In this document: piece by piece, positions 32,086 to 41,851 of the stretch | How the letters are laid out: every line of letters begins with the position of its first letter | How positions within the stretch are numbered: the stretch's first letter is position 1 | Assembly: GCA_965267355.1 (NCBI GenBank) | Contig: OZ253956.1 | Location: 372,001 to 436,000, forward strand | Direction of reading: 5' to 3' | Length of the DNA: 64,000 nt | Source of the DNA: GCA-002793235 sp965267355 | GTDB lineage: Bacteria; Bacteroidota; Bacteroidia; Flavobacteriales_E; Vicingaceae | Made by a program: the position numbers and the translations under genes | The notes under the pieces: model-generated | What the model was told of the DNA's origin: nothing | Databases searched by the model: none | Seen by the model: the letters and a program-made list of their open reading frames with translations, nothing else

Positions 32086-32670
32086 TTACAATGAAACTTT
32101 ATAGGCATCAATTACGCTACAAAGTCTGCTAAAAATTTCTTCGATAGATCCCACGCCATCAACTTGTTTAAACTTTCCTTGTGCATTATAAAAATCTGCT
32201 ACTACAGCAGTTTGGTCGTTATAAACCTTAATACGATTAGCAATAACTTCCTCATTAGCATCATCAGCTCTTCCACTATCTTTTCCTCTTAACAATAATC
32301 GCTTAATCAATTCTTCATCTGGAACATTTAAAGCTAGCATTACCGAAACAGATGTATTCTTACTTTCTAAAAATTTCTCTAATGCCTCAGCCTGAGGAAT
32401 TGTTCTTGGAAAACCATCAAAAATAAACCCTTCTGCATCGGGGTTTTTATCTACTTCTGATTCTAACATTTTTATGGTAACCTCATCAGGCACTAAATTA
32501 CCTGCATCCATATAGCTTTTAGCTAATTTACCTAACTCTGTTTCTCCCTTAATATTATATCTAAAGATATCACCTGTTGAAAGATGAACTAAATTATATT
32601 TAGCAATTAGTTTTTCTGCTTGTGTTCCTTTTCCTGCTCCTGGAGGACCAAATAATACTATATTTAACAT
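32086..32670 (-). CDS. adk: Adenylate kinase
   Basis: The enzyme interconverting ATP, ADP and AMP. It has 194 residues, the short form lacking the zinc-binding LID. The P-loop is GPPGAGKGT (8-16), followed by LSTGDIFRYNI, the AMP-site segment FIFDGFPRTIPQAEAL and LLLRGKDSGRADD in the short LID. It lies ten bases after hpt and fifteen before pyrC on the minus strand, so the three are probably one operon. Confidence 0.97.
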   Translation of the reverse strand: MLNIVLFGPPGAGKGTQAEKLIAKYNLVHLSTGDIFRYNIKGETELGKLAKSYMDAGNLVPDEVTIKMLESEVDKNPDAEGFIFDGFPRTIPQAEALEKFLESKNTSVSVMLALNVPDEELIKRLLLRGKDSGRADDANEEVIANRIKVYNDQTAVVADFYNAQGKFKQVDGVGSIEEIFSRLCSVIDAYKVSL

Positions 32671-32680
32671 GTTTTATATA

Positions 32681-33217
32681 TTACTCGTTTAAAACGTAAA
32701 TTGAATTTAAATTTCTTCCTAAACCATCATAATCTAAACCATAACCCAACACAAAAGCATTAGGAATTTCCAGCCCGATATAATCTATAGGATATTCTTT
32801 TTCATAAGCCTCAGGCTTGTATAATAGTGTAGCTATTTTAATACTTGCTGGTTTCTTATCTTCTAAGATTTTATAAAGTTTTTCTAAGGTATTTCCTGTA
32901 TCAACAATATCTTCAATTAAAATTATATCCTTTCCATCTATAGCTTCGTTTAAACCAATCAACTCATTTACAGTACCTGTAGTGGCTGTTCCTTCATAAG
33001 ATGCCAACTTAACAAAAGACACTTGACATTCTAGATCTACAGATTTAAGCAAATCGCTAAAAAACATAAACGAACCATTAAGTACACCAATAAAAATTGG
33101 TGATTTATCTTTGTAATCTTGATTAATTTTTAGGGCAATCTGCCTAATTGATTCTTGAAGCTTTTCTTCAGAAATAAATGGTTTGAAAGATTTATCTTTA
33201 ACTGTTATAATATCCAT
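32681..33217 (-). CDS. hpt: Hypoxanthine phosphoribosyltransferase
   Basis: A 178-residue purine-salvage enzyme that converts hypoxanthine or guanine to IMP or GMP with PRPP. Visible motifs are IFIGVLNGSFMFFSDLLK (the cis-peptide loop), the flexible-loop segment VKLASYEGTATTG, the PRPP-binding ILIEDIVDTGNTL and YIGLEIPNAFVLGYGLDYD for the base. It heads the hpt-adk-pyrC set, with a TACATTTG promoter box 15 bases before its start. Confidence 0.96.
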   Translation of the reverse strand: MDIITVKDKSFKPFISEEKLQESIRQIALKINQDYKDKSPIFIGVLNGSFMFFSDLLKSVDLECQVSFVKLASYEGTATTGTVNELIGLNEAIDGKDIILIEDIVDTGNTLEKLYKILEDKKPASIKIATLLYKPEAYEKEYPIDYIGLEIPNAFVLGYGLDYDGLGRNLNSIYVLNE

Positions 33218-33232
33218 AAGATAATTTCACCA

Positions 33233-33240
33233 CAAATGTA
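33233..33240 (-). promoter_or_regulatory. hpt -7 promoter box TACATTTG
   Basis: On the minus strand TACATTTG fits TAnnTTTG, 15 bases before the hpt ATG; the expected leader is about ten bases. Confidence 0.5.
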
Positions 33241-33291
33241 ATTAAATAAAGTATTGAACTCGAATAATAAGAAACAAGAATTGACGTAAAA

Positions 33292-34329
33292 CTATCTGAA
33301 TGAAGCTCTTTGCAAGGCTTTAGGCCTGTTTATATACCTAACTGATATTTCTACACCTCCGTTACCACCGGTAACACTTGATAAATCAGAATTATTATAA
33401 TCATAAGAAACTCCTATCATATAATCGGTAAACTCTATGTAAAGCTGAGGAACAATAGCATCTTTCAAGCGATAATGAGCTCCAAAATAAACTGCTCCTT
33501 GTTTAAAGAACCCCGTGTATTTGGTAGAATTACCCATTTTAATTTTAATTAACATACCAGGCATTGTCTCCTGATAAGGCCCTTGAATTGCATAAAACAT
33601 AGATGGTACCAATGCTACTTTACTCCCTCTAATATCAAAAGTTCCTGAAAACTGAGAAACAATTTTCATTGGAATTTCATCCTCTGTACCTGTTAGAAAA
33701 TCTTGTTTAGGTTTATTAAGATGATACCCGGCAATACCGATATTAAAACTAGAAATATCGCTACCAAAAAAAGCAGCTGTAGTATTTCTAAATTCATAAA
33801 ACAACCCCGCGCCTAAATCAAAATATTTTGGAGATCTAATACCAAAAGACTCATTAGAGTTTAATTCTCTATCAAACTCTAACCCATTAAACTGACTGCC
33901 CCATGTTAAACTAGCTAAATTAGCAGAATACTGACCATAACCTGCTTGCAATCCCAAAGAAAAACTATGATTATCAGCTACTGGTAACACTCCTGAAACT
34001 GACAATCCTCCTAGAAAATTTCCAAAGTCAGAAGCTCCCGCTACATCTTTATAAAAATTAGCTCCCAATCCAAAGTAAGCTTTCTTCCCATTTCCTTTTA
34101 CTAATGGCATATCAAAAGATGCTGCATAAGTAGTATAAGGGTTACCAAATGCTCCCCATTGAGTTCGGTAATTTGCAATACCTCTAAACTTACCATCAAA
34201 TACACCAGTAGCTCCGGGGTTAATTAATTGAGGCGTTTGCCCAAACTGAGAAAAATGAACATCCTGTGCATTGGTTTTGTTCAATACCACCCCACAAGTT
34301 AACAACACTATTAAAAGTACTTTTCTCAC
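33292..34329 (-). CDS. PorP/SprF-family T9SS membrane protein
   Basis: A 345-residue outer-membrane protein of the PorP/SprF family, with signal peptide ending NKTNAQ. The family start is clear: DVHFSQFGQTPQLINPGATG, then FRGIANYRTQWGAFGNPYTT and the barrel strands (YFGLGANFYKDVAG, GAVYFGAHYRLKDAIVPQLY). SprF-type proteins serve in secreting or anchoring large T9SS type B cargo. The start codon is GTG and overlaps the stop of the CotH cargo gene (TAGTG), exactly the cargo-plus-SprF arrangement known from sprB-sprF. Confidence 0.93.
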   Translation of the reverse strand: MRKVLLIVLLTCGVVLNKTNAQDVHFSQFGQTPQLINPGATGVFDGKFRGIANYRTQWGAFGNPYTTYAASFDMPLVKGNGKKAYFGLGANFYKDVAGASDFGNFLGGLSVSGVLPVADNHSFSLGLQAGYGQYSANLASLTWGSQFNGLEFDRELNSNESFGIRSPKYFDLGAGLFYEFRNTTAAFFGSDISSFNIGIAGYHLNKPKQDFLTGTEDEIPMKIVSQFSGTFDIRGSKVALVPSMFYAIQGPYQETMPGMLIKIKMGNSTKYTGFFKQGAVYFGAHYRLKDAIVPQLYIEFTDYMIGVSYDYNNSDLSSVTGGNGGVEISVRYINRPKALQRASFR

Positions 34330-37300
34330 TATCTAACTAAAGTTACATCTCCATTTTTATTCAACACATCTCCATCGGTAAATGTAACTCTTAGTTTATA
34401 TACATAAACCCCAGACGCAGCTTTTTTGCCATTGAAATTACCATCCCAACCATCGTCTTGTGAGCTAGAAGAAAAAACTAGCTCTCCCCATCTATCATAA
34501 ATATCAAAAGATAAATTTTCAATTTGACCTCCATATACATATAACACATCATTGTTTCCATCATCATTAGGAGAAAAAGCCAATGGAACACCAGCAGCTT
34601 TTGGTGGTGGAATTACTTCTTCTACATAATAAGCTGTAATAACATCATTACCTGAAACTGTAAAACTCACATTAGAATCATAATTAGAAGGTGTTAAGGT
34701 ATGATACTGAGTAATCCAATGATCAAACAAATAATTACTTATTGGAGTTTGAACTAAATCTACTTGTGTTCCTGTTAAGTATCTTTTAGTAACTGATGTT
34801 TGTGTGAAATCATGAAATACCGAATTAGTATCAATATCTACTTGTCCCATACTAAGTGGGGCAACTCTAAACTCAATATCAAACGTATCTAACAATGCAA
34901 AATGTGCCACAATACTATCTGCTTGATCAACCGTAATTTGAACATTAGGGTCAGTGGCATTAGCTATAAATGGTGTACTATTAGAAGACCAGTTTACAAA
35001 AGTATAACCAGGCTGTGGTGTAGCTACTAAGTTTAAAATGCTCGTTTCCGGATAAACGCCTGAATATGGATATGCTCCTGGCGTAAATCCATCAATTGAG
35101 ATATCACCTCCACCCACAGGATCAACATTAAAAGTTAAATCAACAGTATCTCCAATAATAATAAAGTGAGCCACTATACTATCAGCTTGTGTAATTTGAA
35201 GGGAGTTTTCTGGATTAGTAATAACTGAATCTAAGGTATGGTTAAATATTTCCCAGTGATCGAACATGTAACCTGCATTCGGTTTAGCTTCAAGAAGTAT
35301 GTCTATATTCCCGAAATAATCACCAGAAAACACATAATTATTAGGTGTAATAGAATTGATTTTTATCTCACCTGTTAACGGAGGGTTTACATTAAAATTC
35401 AACGGATAAGGGCCCGTTAAATTATAGCAGCCCACAAGTCCATTATCTATAGCTACACATCTATCATTAATAAAATCTCTAATGTCTTGTACATTTTGTT
35501 GCCACCCTGCAACAGAACCTCCCCATTTTGCAACATGACCAGGCATTTCTGGCGCAATATTATTTACCAAACTATCCAACAAGGTTATCATACTAGGACA
35601 ACTTAACACAGTATTCCCTAAATCTATATAACGTGAGATGTAATACTGCTCAAATGTCGGGTTGTTCATTAGTGCTTTCATTATTTCCGTGTGTCCTTGA
35701 CCTCCAGGATCAGGTAAGTTTTCAGCATCACATGGATCAGCATTTGCTGTTGTATTAGGAATCCCTGTATAGTTGATATAATGCCCAAAAACAGCATCCA
35801 TATCCCATAATGTATATCGCCATTTTTTCTTATCCCCATTCGGGTCAAGTCCTCTCCACCAAGCTGTATTCCAGTTTAACCAATCTTGACTTACAATATA
35901 AGAGTTCAAACAGAAATAATCTATCAAACTTTTCCAGTTATAAACACTATCAACATAATTCCAATTAGCTTGCAACGCCATATTATTTGTTAGCACAAAG
36001 TTTTTAAATGCATCCCAATCAGGTTGTGCATTTGGCGGGCCAAATTTAGTCCATGTATTACCCCAAGTTTTTAAGAACTGAATATACTCGGGACTTTCTT
36101 GATACTGTTCATCCTGATCCCAATAATAATCTAAAAAATCATTATCATCTACTTTCTCTCTACTTTCGTAAACTCCCCAGTATTGACCATTAACATACAT
36201 GATACAAGCATCATAAGTCCTTTCATCTAACTTTAATTTCCCTCTTTGTGATAACATCTGTACAAAAGGATCTCTTATGTGAGCCCCTCCCGGTTCAAAA
36301 GGATAATTATCACTTGCTCCTGCTTTAAAAATAATTCGTTGAAACTCATCACGGGATTTATGTGCAAATATTTGATGTTCTAATGCATGATTATAACCAA
36401 ATTGATCTCTTGCAATAAAATCAACTCCTCTTTGCTGATATGCCCATGAATCATTACCATGTTTGTTAAATTCCCCGGTAGTTTCAGTAACCATAGTACC
36501 TGTTCTATCAAAAAATTCAACTGAACCGATTGGTTCATTTTGTGTTCCATTAAACAGAGTTGGCACATCATCGCCACAAACTGACACTACAGGAACAGTA
36601 TGCGTAACATTAATAAAATAGGTATTTGTTTCTATAAAACTTGGCGGTATATTAGGATCAGAACTAAAACATCTTGCTCTAAGCACTGTTGTAGAAGAAA
36701 TATTAATCGGACCAGAATAAACTGGATCGGCAGTAGTTGGCTCATCACCATTTAATGTATAATGTATAGTTACATTCGGGTCTGGCGTAGAAATAGAAAC
36801 CGATTGTGAACTTGCATAAAAACCTGCAGGCACACTCAAAGTTGGTTTAGTAGCATAATCTTGCATTGCTCCTGTATTACTCCCATTAGGTGTAGAGTTA
36901 GTGAATAGGCTCCAAGTTGAGGCTCCATCTGTGGTTCGCCCTCTAGAATGTAAATGTTGTGTAGGATCTAATGTTAAACTATCTATTAGTGTACCTCCTG
37001 CATCAGAAAGAATAATGTTTTCGTACTTGGTTTGGGTTAGCTTAAAATTAGTATGTACTTCAACTCCTCCTGCAATTTCTGCCCTTCCTGAACAATAAAC
37101 CATTAGATACCCACCTGCTGGCACATTTATACTGCCTGGCACTTGAAATTTTGTAACATTTGATGCTTTATCACTAATGTAAAACCCATTCAAATCAACA
37201 GGAGATCCGGATGGATTATATAGTTCTATCCAATCTTCCATCTCTCCATAAAAGTCCGGATCACCAGCACTAGTAGAATTAGCACAAGAATATTCATTTA

Positions 37301-37379
37301 TAACAATTTGAGCATCAACATTTTGAAAAAATATTGTTGCCAAAAAAACAATCAAAAAATATCTATAAAATTTGTCCAT
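34329..37379 (-). CDS. CotH-kinase surface protein with T9SS type B sorting domain
   Basis: A 1,016-residue exported protein from the ATG at 37379, chosen because it begins the signal peptide (ending QNVDAQ); the frame is open 57 bases further upstream. Domains in order: lamin-tail domain (IVINEYSCANSTSAGDPD, WIELYNPSGSPVDLNGFYIS); a chitobiase-C-like Ig domain (VTIHYTLNGDEPTTADPVYS); a CotH spore-coat kinase domain (GVYESREKVDDNDFLDYYWD, RYTLWDMDAVFG); three repeats with DHW/VNW motifs (GYMFDHWE, GYTFVNWS, YLFDHWIT); and a gliding-type C-terminal domain (AFSPNDDGNNDVLYVYGG, then DIYDRWGELVF and KAASGVYVYKL). It is paired with the PorP/SprF gene. CotH kinases phosphorylate proteins; the target here is unknown. 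Confidence 0.92.
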   Translation of the reverse strand: MDKFYRYFLIVFLATIFFQNVDAQIVINEYSCANSTSAGDPDFYGEMEDWIELYNPSGSPVDLNGFYISDKASNVTKFQVPGSINVPAGGYLMVYCSGRAEIAGGVEVHTNFKLTQTKYENIILSDAGGTLIDSLTLDPTQHLHSRGRTTDGASTWSLFTNSTPNGSNTGAMQDYATKPTLSVPAGFYASSQSVSISTPDPNVTIHYTLNGDEPTTADPVYSGPINISSTTVLRARCFSSDPNIPPSFIETNTYFINVTHTVPVVSVCGDDVPTLFNGTQNEPIGSVEFFDRTGTMVTETTGEFNKHGNDSWAYQQRGVDFIARDQFGYNHALEHQIFAHKSRDEFQRIIFKAGASDNYPFEPGGAHIRDPFVQMLSQRGKLKLDERTYDACIMYVNGQYWGVYESREKVDDNDFLDYYWDQDEQYQESPEYIQFLKTWGNTWTKFGPPNAQPDWDAFKNFVLTNNMALQANWNYVDSVYNWKSLIDYFCLNSYIVSQDWLNWNTAWWRGLDPNGDKKKWRYTLWDMDAVFGHYINYTGIPNTTANADPCDAENLPDPGGQGHTEIMKALMNNPTFEQYYISRYIDLGNTVLSCPSMITLLDSLVNNIAPEMPGHVAKWGGSVAGWQQNVQDIRDFINDRCVAIDNGLVGCYNLTGPYPLNFNVNPPLTGEIKINSITPNNYVFSGDYFGNIDILLEAKPNAGYMFDHWEIFNHTLDSVITNPENSLQITQADSIVAHFIIIGDTVDLTFNVDPVGGGDISIDGFTPGAYPYSGVYPETSILNLVATPQPGYTFVNWSSNSTPFIANATDPNVQITVDQADSIVAHFALLDTFDIEFRVAPLSMGQVDIDTNSVFHDFTQTSVTKRYLTGTQVDLVQTPISNYLFDHWITQYHTLTPSNYDSNVSFTVSGNDVITAYYVEEVIPPPKAAGVPLAFSPNDDGNNDVLYVYGGQIENLSFDIYDRWGELVFSSSSQDDGWDGNFNGKKAASGVYVYKLRVTFTDGDVLNKNGDVTLVR

Positions 37380-37481
37380 ATGTGACCGAGTATTAACAAT
37401 AAAAACATTTAAAGTTAATAATTTATTAACAACCAACTGATTAATTAATCTTCAATTCTTGATTTCCTAAAAATTGAGGTG

Positions 37482-37853
37482 TTATTTTTTCCGCTCTAAA
37501 ATGTAATGCGTAATGATTAGTGATTCTCCTTTTAAAGAATAAACATCCACAATATCCCATTTATGTTTCTTGAGTTTATTAAGAATTGTCACGATAGAGT
37601 TTACACCTTCAAAACCTTTTGAGACTACTTCCGTTCCTTGGTTATTACCAGTATAAATAGCTATTCTAGCCAAACTTGAACTACTTCCTTCTATAGTTCT
37701 AAATTCATCTTCATTATTTAATCTAACCTCAAGAATCACATAATCTCCCTTCTCTGTAAGTGACTTTAATTTGCTTACAATATTTACTTCTTCTTGACCA
37801 TAAGAGTTAAATACAAAAGCTGTAAAAAATGTTATTAAAAATAAAAATCTCAT
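37482..37853 (-). CDS. Small exported protein of unknown function
   Basis: A 123-residue protein from the ATG at 37853, which begins the signal peptide MRFLFLITFFTAFVFNSYGQ; upstream in-frame sequence up to 37898 overlaps the end of the preceding gene and reads poorly as a signal. The mature part has VEGN-free short strands (YVILEVRLNNEDEFRTIEGS, ARIAIYTGNNQG) and ends in a basic helix (LNKLKKHKWDIVD, ILERKK). No family recognised. It follows the SRPBCC/GyrI gene by eleven bases and is probably in the same transcript. Confidence 0.65.
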   Translation of the reverse strand: MRFLFLITFFTAFVFNSYGQEEVNIVSKLKSLTEKGDYVILEVRLNNEDEFRTIEGSSSSLARIAIYTGNNQGTEVVSKGFEGVNSIVTILNKLKKHKWDIVDVYSLKGESLIITHYILERKK

Positions 37854-37864
37854 AAAAATTGTTT

Positions 37865-38875
37865 TTACTGAATAGGAAAATATATTGCCGTTTGCCATTT
37901 CTCTGGATTAGGTTCTGTTGATGGGTCAGTAATGTATTTTTCCCATGGTGGACCTATAACCACAACTTCATTTTTTCTCATCCATTCATTAATACCATTA
38001 TAAGTTTCAACTAATCTTTCATAAGGCCCGTAATGAACAGCGGTTACCACATTACCTTTAGCCAGTTTATTTAGTTTTATTAGTGAATGATTTACTTCAA
38101 TCGAATCTAAAACAGGAATCCCTGCTTCGATATCTATAATGGAATCTGACCAGAAATGATAAATAACCACTGGAACATCTGCTACTTCAATCTCATTCTC
38201 ATTCATATACTGGTTAATCTGCGCAAACATTTTACCATGTACATTGTTCATTTCCATCTGATTAACAGTATCTCTTATTGACAAGAACCATTGCTGATCT
38301 ATAACAGTTTTTTCAACCTTAACTGAATTAATTCTTGGAAGTTTTTCTGCATGAGATTTTAGCCGTTTTAAACCCAAGTCATAATCTTCAGCAACATAAT
38401 CCTCCATAAACAAGCCAAAAAACTTAGCTAAAGGGTTAAATCCAAATTCAGCTTTCATGCTCCAAGTTACTTCTATTCCACCTTCAACCTCTTCAAGATA
38501 GAAACCACTTGGTATTTTTCCCATTCCAAAATCAACTTCGTATTCAATAGATTGGTTTTTCTTTATCTTGGTTATGGTTAACTTACCTTTACCAACCTCA
38601 TCATTCTTGCTGTTCCATTTAAAATATGCTCCTTCTCCTATAGCCGGGTTGGAATAATTACTCTCATCCAAATAAATACTGGGATCTTTTAATGCCCATG
38701 GTGCCCAGTTTTCCCATCTTCTCAAATCATTAACCTGATTAAAAATTTGTTTTTTATCAGCATTAATTACAGTACTCCGCTCCAACTGAAAACCTGATGG
38801 CAAAAACAATGATATCACAACTGCTATTACTAGAAATAACAACATGATTAGCAACATCCTTTTTACCAACTTCAT
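37865..38875 (-). CDS. SRPBCC and GyrI-like domain membrane-anchored protein
   Basis: A 336-residue protein with an N-terminal membrane anchor (about 6-25). An SRPBCC/polyketide-cyclase-like domain covers about 30-165: ERSTVINADKKQIFNQVNDL, then WENWAPWALKDPS and GGIEVTWSMKAEFGFN, a pocket that binds hydrophobic ligands. A GyrI-like small-molecule-binding domain covers about 185-336 (WFLSIRDTVNQMEMNNVHGK, AVHYGPYERLVETYNGINEW, PWEKYITDPSTEPNPEKWQT). Both halves are ligand-binding folds, so it probably senses or sequesters a small molecule. It is transcribed together with a small exported protein and diverges from the M23 peptidase gene across 149 bases in which I see nothing more than AT-rich DNA. 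Confidence 0.8.
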   Translation of the reverse strand: MKLVKRMLLIMLLFLVIAVVISLFLPSGFQLERSTVINADKKQIFNQVNDLRRWENWAPWALKDPSIYLDESNYSNPAIGEGAYFKWNSKNDEVGKGKLTITKIKKNQSIEYEVDFGMGKIPSGFYLEEVEGGIEVTWSMKAEFGFNPLAKFFGLFMEDYVAEDYDLGLKRLKSHAEKLPRINSVKVEKTVIDQQWFLSIRDTVNQMEMNNVHGKMFAQINQYMNENEIEVADVPVVIYHFWSDSIIDIEAGIPVLDSIEVNHSLIKLNKLAKGNVVTAVHYGPYERLVETYNGINEWMRKNEVVVIGPPWEKYITDPSTEPNPEKWQTAIYFPIQ

Positions 38876-39024
38876 AAACTTCTTTGTTAAATTTCGGTTT
38901 ATAAAAGTATAATTTTTAACAAAGTAAACAAACTATCACTTAACATATTTTACCCTTTACAAGCCCTATTATTATTGGTTTTTATAAATTTTATTATATT
39001 GGTCGCCCTTAAAAACTTAAAGAA

Positions 39025-40047
39025 ATGTTAGTTTTTAAAAAATATAGCCCTGTTATCTCTTTAATAGCTTTATTACTTACTCCTGCTATTTTTTATGCAG
39101 GAAATGAGGAAGAAACCAATAAAAAAGACACTATTTCTGCACTTGTTATTAGCCCTAACAATCCTTTATACGAAAGTATTTCATCTCTTTCAGGCAAAGA
39201 AATTGTAAATATGATTGACTCTTTATTAGACCTTGATGAGATACCTATGGAACTAATTAAAGAGATTAATGATTACGCAGAAACGCGCCTTTTAGAACAT
39301 GATTTTTACAATTCATTAACTTATTTTTATGACAACTCTGAAATACCTGCCAATTCTACTTATGGCGAATGGGACACTCGAAACATACTACCATACTCAG
39401 ATGACATCACCAAAAATGACACTTCTGTTTTGTTAACATTAACAGACGAGAAGAGCAACTGTACTTTTGTTGCTCCAATTTATGACCCAGTAGTTACTTC
39501 AAATTTTGGTTGGAGAAATGGTAGGAATCATAATGGGATTGATTTAGATTTGCAAGTATGGGACCCTGTTGTAGCTGCTTTTGATGGAATGGTAAGAATC
39601 GCCCTATACCATCCCGGATACGGTAGAGTAATTGTAATTCGCCATTACAATGGCTTAGAAACCCTATATGCTCATTTACACCGATTTAAAGTTAAAACAG
39701 GTGATATAGTTGAGGCAGGTCAAGTAATAGGTCTAGGGGGAAGTTCTGGACAAAGCTCTGGTAGTCATTTACATTTTGAGGTGAGATATAAAGGCAAACC
39801 TTTAAATCCTAAACACATTATTTCTTTTAAAAAGAACGAGTTAATTAGTGATTCTCTTCAACTAGTTAAACACAAATGGAATTATTCAGCCTTACCTGTT
39901 GGTGTAGAATACCATACTATAGAACGCGGTGATTTTATGTATAAAATTGCTAACAGATATGGAATTACTGTTAAAGAACTATGTGAAATGAATGGTATTT
40001 CGAGAAACAAAGTTTTAATTGTTGGTAGAAAATTAAGAATTCACTAA
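39025..40047 (+). CDS. M23 peptidase with C-terminal LysM domain
   Basis: A 340-residue secreted peptidoglycan endopeptidase-like protein. The signal peptide ends near FYAG. The lysostaphin-type M23 domain is at about 155-275: VTSNFGWRNGRNHNGIDLDL carries the HxxxD metal site, LYAHLHRF the catalytic His, and GSHLHFEVRYKG the HxH metal ligand, so the active site is complete. A LysM domain closes the protein (about 293-340: YHTIERGDFMYKIANRYGIT, ELCEMNGI) and would bind glycan strands. It is followed by a small membrane-protein gene that overlaps its stop by one base. Confidence 0.93.
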   Translation: MLVFKKYSPVISLIALLLTPAIFYAGNEEETNKKDTISALVISPNNPLYESISSLSGKEIVNMIDSLLDLDEIPMELIKEINDYAETRLLEHDFYNSLTYFYDNSEIPANSTYGEWDTRNILPYSDDITKNDTSVLLTLTDEKSNCTFVAPIYDPVVTSNFGWRNGRNHNGIDLDLQVWDPVVAAFDGMVRIALYHPGYGRVIVIRHYNGLETLYAHLHRFKVKTGDIVEAGQVIGLGGSSGQSSGSHLHFEVRYKGKPLNPKHIISFKKNELISDSLQLVKHKWNYSALPVGVEYHTIERGDFMYKIANRYGITVKELCEMNGISRNKVLIVGRKLRIH

Positions 40048-40379
40048 TGTTTAACATTACCAATTACTTTGAGCACCCTACGCGACCAGGTTATTACATT
40101 TTTAAGTTTTATCAAAAACACAAAGCTGACTATTTTGAAAAACTTCTAAACCAAGAAAACATTTGGTATGAATCTTCAATTGATGAAGATGAAAAAATCA
40201 TCTATTTATATGGAATTAAACTAGCTGATTATAAGAAAGCATTAAATGCAAACTATTTGGTAAGTGCTGAATTCAGAAAACAAACTATTTCTAACCAATA
40301 CGTTCGATTTGTAATTTATGCCATTACTATTGGTGTAATTGCATTAGCAATTTATGGCGCTTTAAAATCTAAATCCTAG
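40047..40379 (+). CDS. Small membrane protein coupled to the M23 peptidase
   Basis: A 110-residue protein. The soluble N-terminal 80 residues look like a small alpha/beta domain (FEHPTRPGYYIFKFYQKHKA, YLYGIKLADYKKALNANYL). A C-terminal membrane helix (about 87-105, VIYAITIGVIALAIYGALK) anchors it. It overlaps the M23 peptidase by one base, so it is co-translated, and overlaps the convergent FadL-family gene by 18 bases at its 3' end. No function is known to me; conserved pairing with M23-LysM peptidases in Bacteroidota would be worth testing. Confidence 0.7.
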   Translation: MFNITNYFEHPTRPGYYIFKFYQKHKADYFEKLLNQENIWYESSIDEDEKIIYLYGIKLADYKKALNANYLVSAEFRKQTISNQYVRFVIYAITIGVIALAIYGALKSKS

Positions 40380-41828
40380 GGTAAATGTAATGTAATGATC
40401 TTTAATGCTAGTATCAGCATAATCTCCTTGATCAGCAATTACAACAGTTTGTGCATTTTGCATTCTTAAAGCATAAGCCATATCAAAATAATAACCTTCT
40501 CCTTTAATTCCCCAACCCAAAGAATAAATAGAAGCACTATTATCCGCACTAAATTTTTCGCTTAATGGGTTTCCTTGAAACCTGTATCCAGCTCTAATTC
40601 TAAAAGGGTCTACCCTCCATTCTGTACCAACTCTTAAGTTTTGTGTTAACCTAAAATTGTTTCTGATATTTTGATTCTCTTGTGAAAAATCTGCACCAGC
40701 ACCACCGTAATAAGTATCTTCTTTAATACGGGCAGTAGAATAATCTACAATCTCATAATCAACATTAACCACTCCATAATTACCCATTACCACACTCGCG
40801 CTAGAAATAAAACGATAAGGAGTTGTTACAAAATAATCAAATGTACCGTAAGGTGAAGATGCTTCAATTACTGTTCCGTCTTTCTGTTCTGAAATCATAT
40901 TAGTTTCAAACTCATCTCTTAGCCCATAAATAGTTGGTGTATGGAAAGCCGTTCCTATTCTGAACCAATCGTTAAAACGATAAATCATACCCAACTTAAA
41001 GTTTACACCTGCTCCTGAGGTTTTCACATAATCATGTAAGGTTAATGATTTAAAATCTGTTAAAGTATCTCCTTCTTCAGAGGTCTCTCTATAAGTTCTA
41101 TCATAAACATATCTTACTGTTGGTATTCCAATTGAAGCCCCTAAGTAAAGTTTATCATTATAATTACCTCCAAAAGCAAAATACATTTCTCCACTCCCTC
41201 CTCTTGTTTCATAAGTTACGCTTTGCATTAAGTTATCAGAATTAGCAAATACATGATCATATTGTGTACTATCAGTCATTAAAGGATTTATCAAATAAGT
41301 TTGATACGGCAAATTAGCAGTAAAAGGATAAAAGTCAATAATATCACTCTCAAATGTTCCTCCATTTGCATTAAGTTCGTTTACATAAGAACTTAACATT
41401 GAAGAATCAGTAGAACCATTAACAATAATACTTGTGTTATAGTTACTTGTTCTATTATACCCTAAAGCAAAATTAAAAGACTCCCAATCTCCACCCGCAT
41501 TAAAGGTACCTACCAACCCTACATTACCAAAATGAAAATTTAATTTCCCATCGGTGGTTAAATTATTATCGTGATTACTTTCTGTATAATCGTAGTGAAA
41601 AGCAGGGGTAAAAGAAAAATCTGAACTTTTATAAACCCCTATACCACCTGGATTCACACTAATTGCCGACATATTTGCCCCTAAAGCACCGAACGAACCA
41701 CCCATCGCATTAAACCTTGCATCTCCATAAAAATCAAGATCAGAATATCTTAAAGCATCAAATTCATTTTGAGCATTAGCTTGGAAGTAAGCCCCAACCA
41801 TTAACCCTATAATTAATAATTTTTTCAT
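40362..41828 (-). CDS. OmpP1/FadL-family outer-membrane transporter
   Basis: A 488-residue barrel protein with signal peptide ending QANAQ. The FadL/OmpP1/TodX hatch region is visible at the start of the mature protein: MGGSFGALGANMSAISVNPG, followed by GIGVYKSSDFSFTP. Barrel strands follow (FGGNYNDKLYLGASIGIP, FKLGMIYRFNDWFRIGTAFH) and it ends in the aromatic strand HYITFTLGFRF. The family imports long-chain fatty acids or other hydrophobic compounds. Its gene is directly downstream of a Tyr/Trp-rich secreted-protein gene and has its own signal peptide. Confidence 0.92.
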   Translation of the reverse strand: MKKLLIIGLMVGAYFQANAQNEFDALRYSDLDFYGDARFNAMGGSFGALGANMSAISVNPGGIGVYKSSDFSFTPAFHYDYTESNHDNNLTTDGKLNFHFGNVGLVGTFNAGGDWESFNFALGYNRTSNYNTSIIVNGSTDSSMLSSYVNELNANGGTFESDIIDFYPFTANLPYQTYLINPLMTDSTQYDHVFANSDNLMQSVTYETRGGSGEMYFAFGGNYNDKLYLGASIGIPTVRYVYDRTYRETSEEGDTLTDFKSLTLHDYVKTSGAGVNFKLGMIYRFNDWFRIGTAFHTPTIYGLRDEFETNMISEQKDGTVIEASSPYGTFDYFVTTPYRFISSASVVMGNYGVVNVDYEIVDYSTARIKEDTYYGGAGADFSQENQNIRNNFRLTQNLRVGTEWRVDPFRIRAGYRFQGNPLSEKFSADNSASIYSLGWGIKGEGYYFDMAYALRMQNAQTVVIADQGDYADTSIKDHYITFTLGFRF

Positions 41829-41851
41829 TTACTGTAATTTTTGGTTAATGA

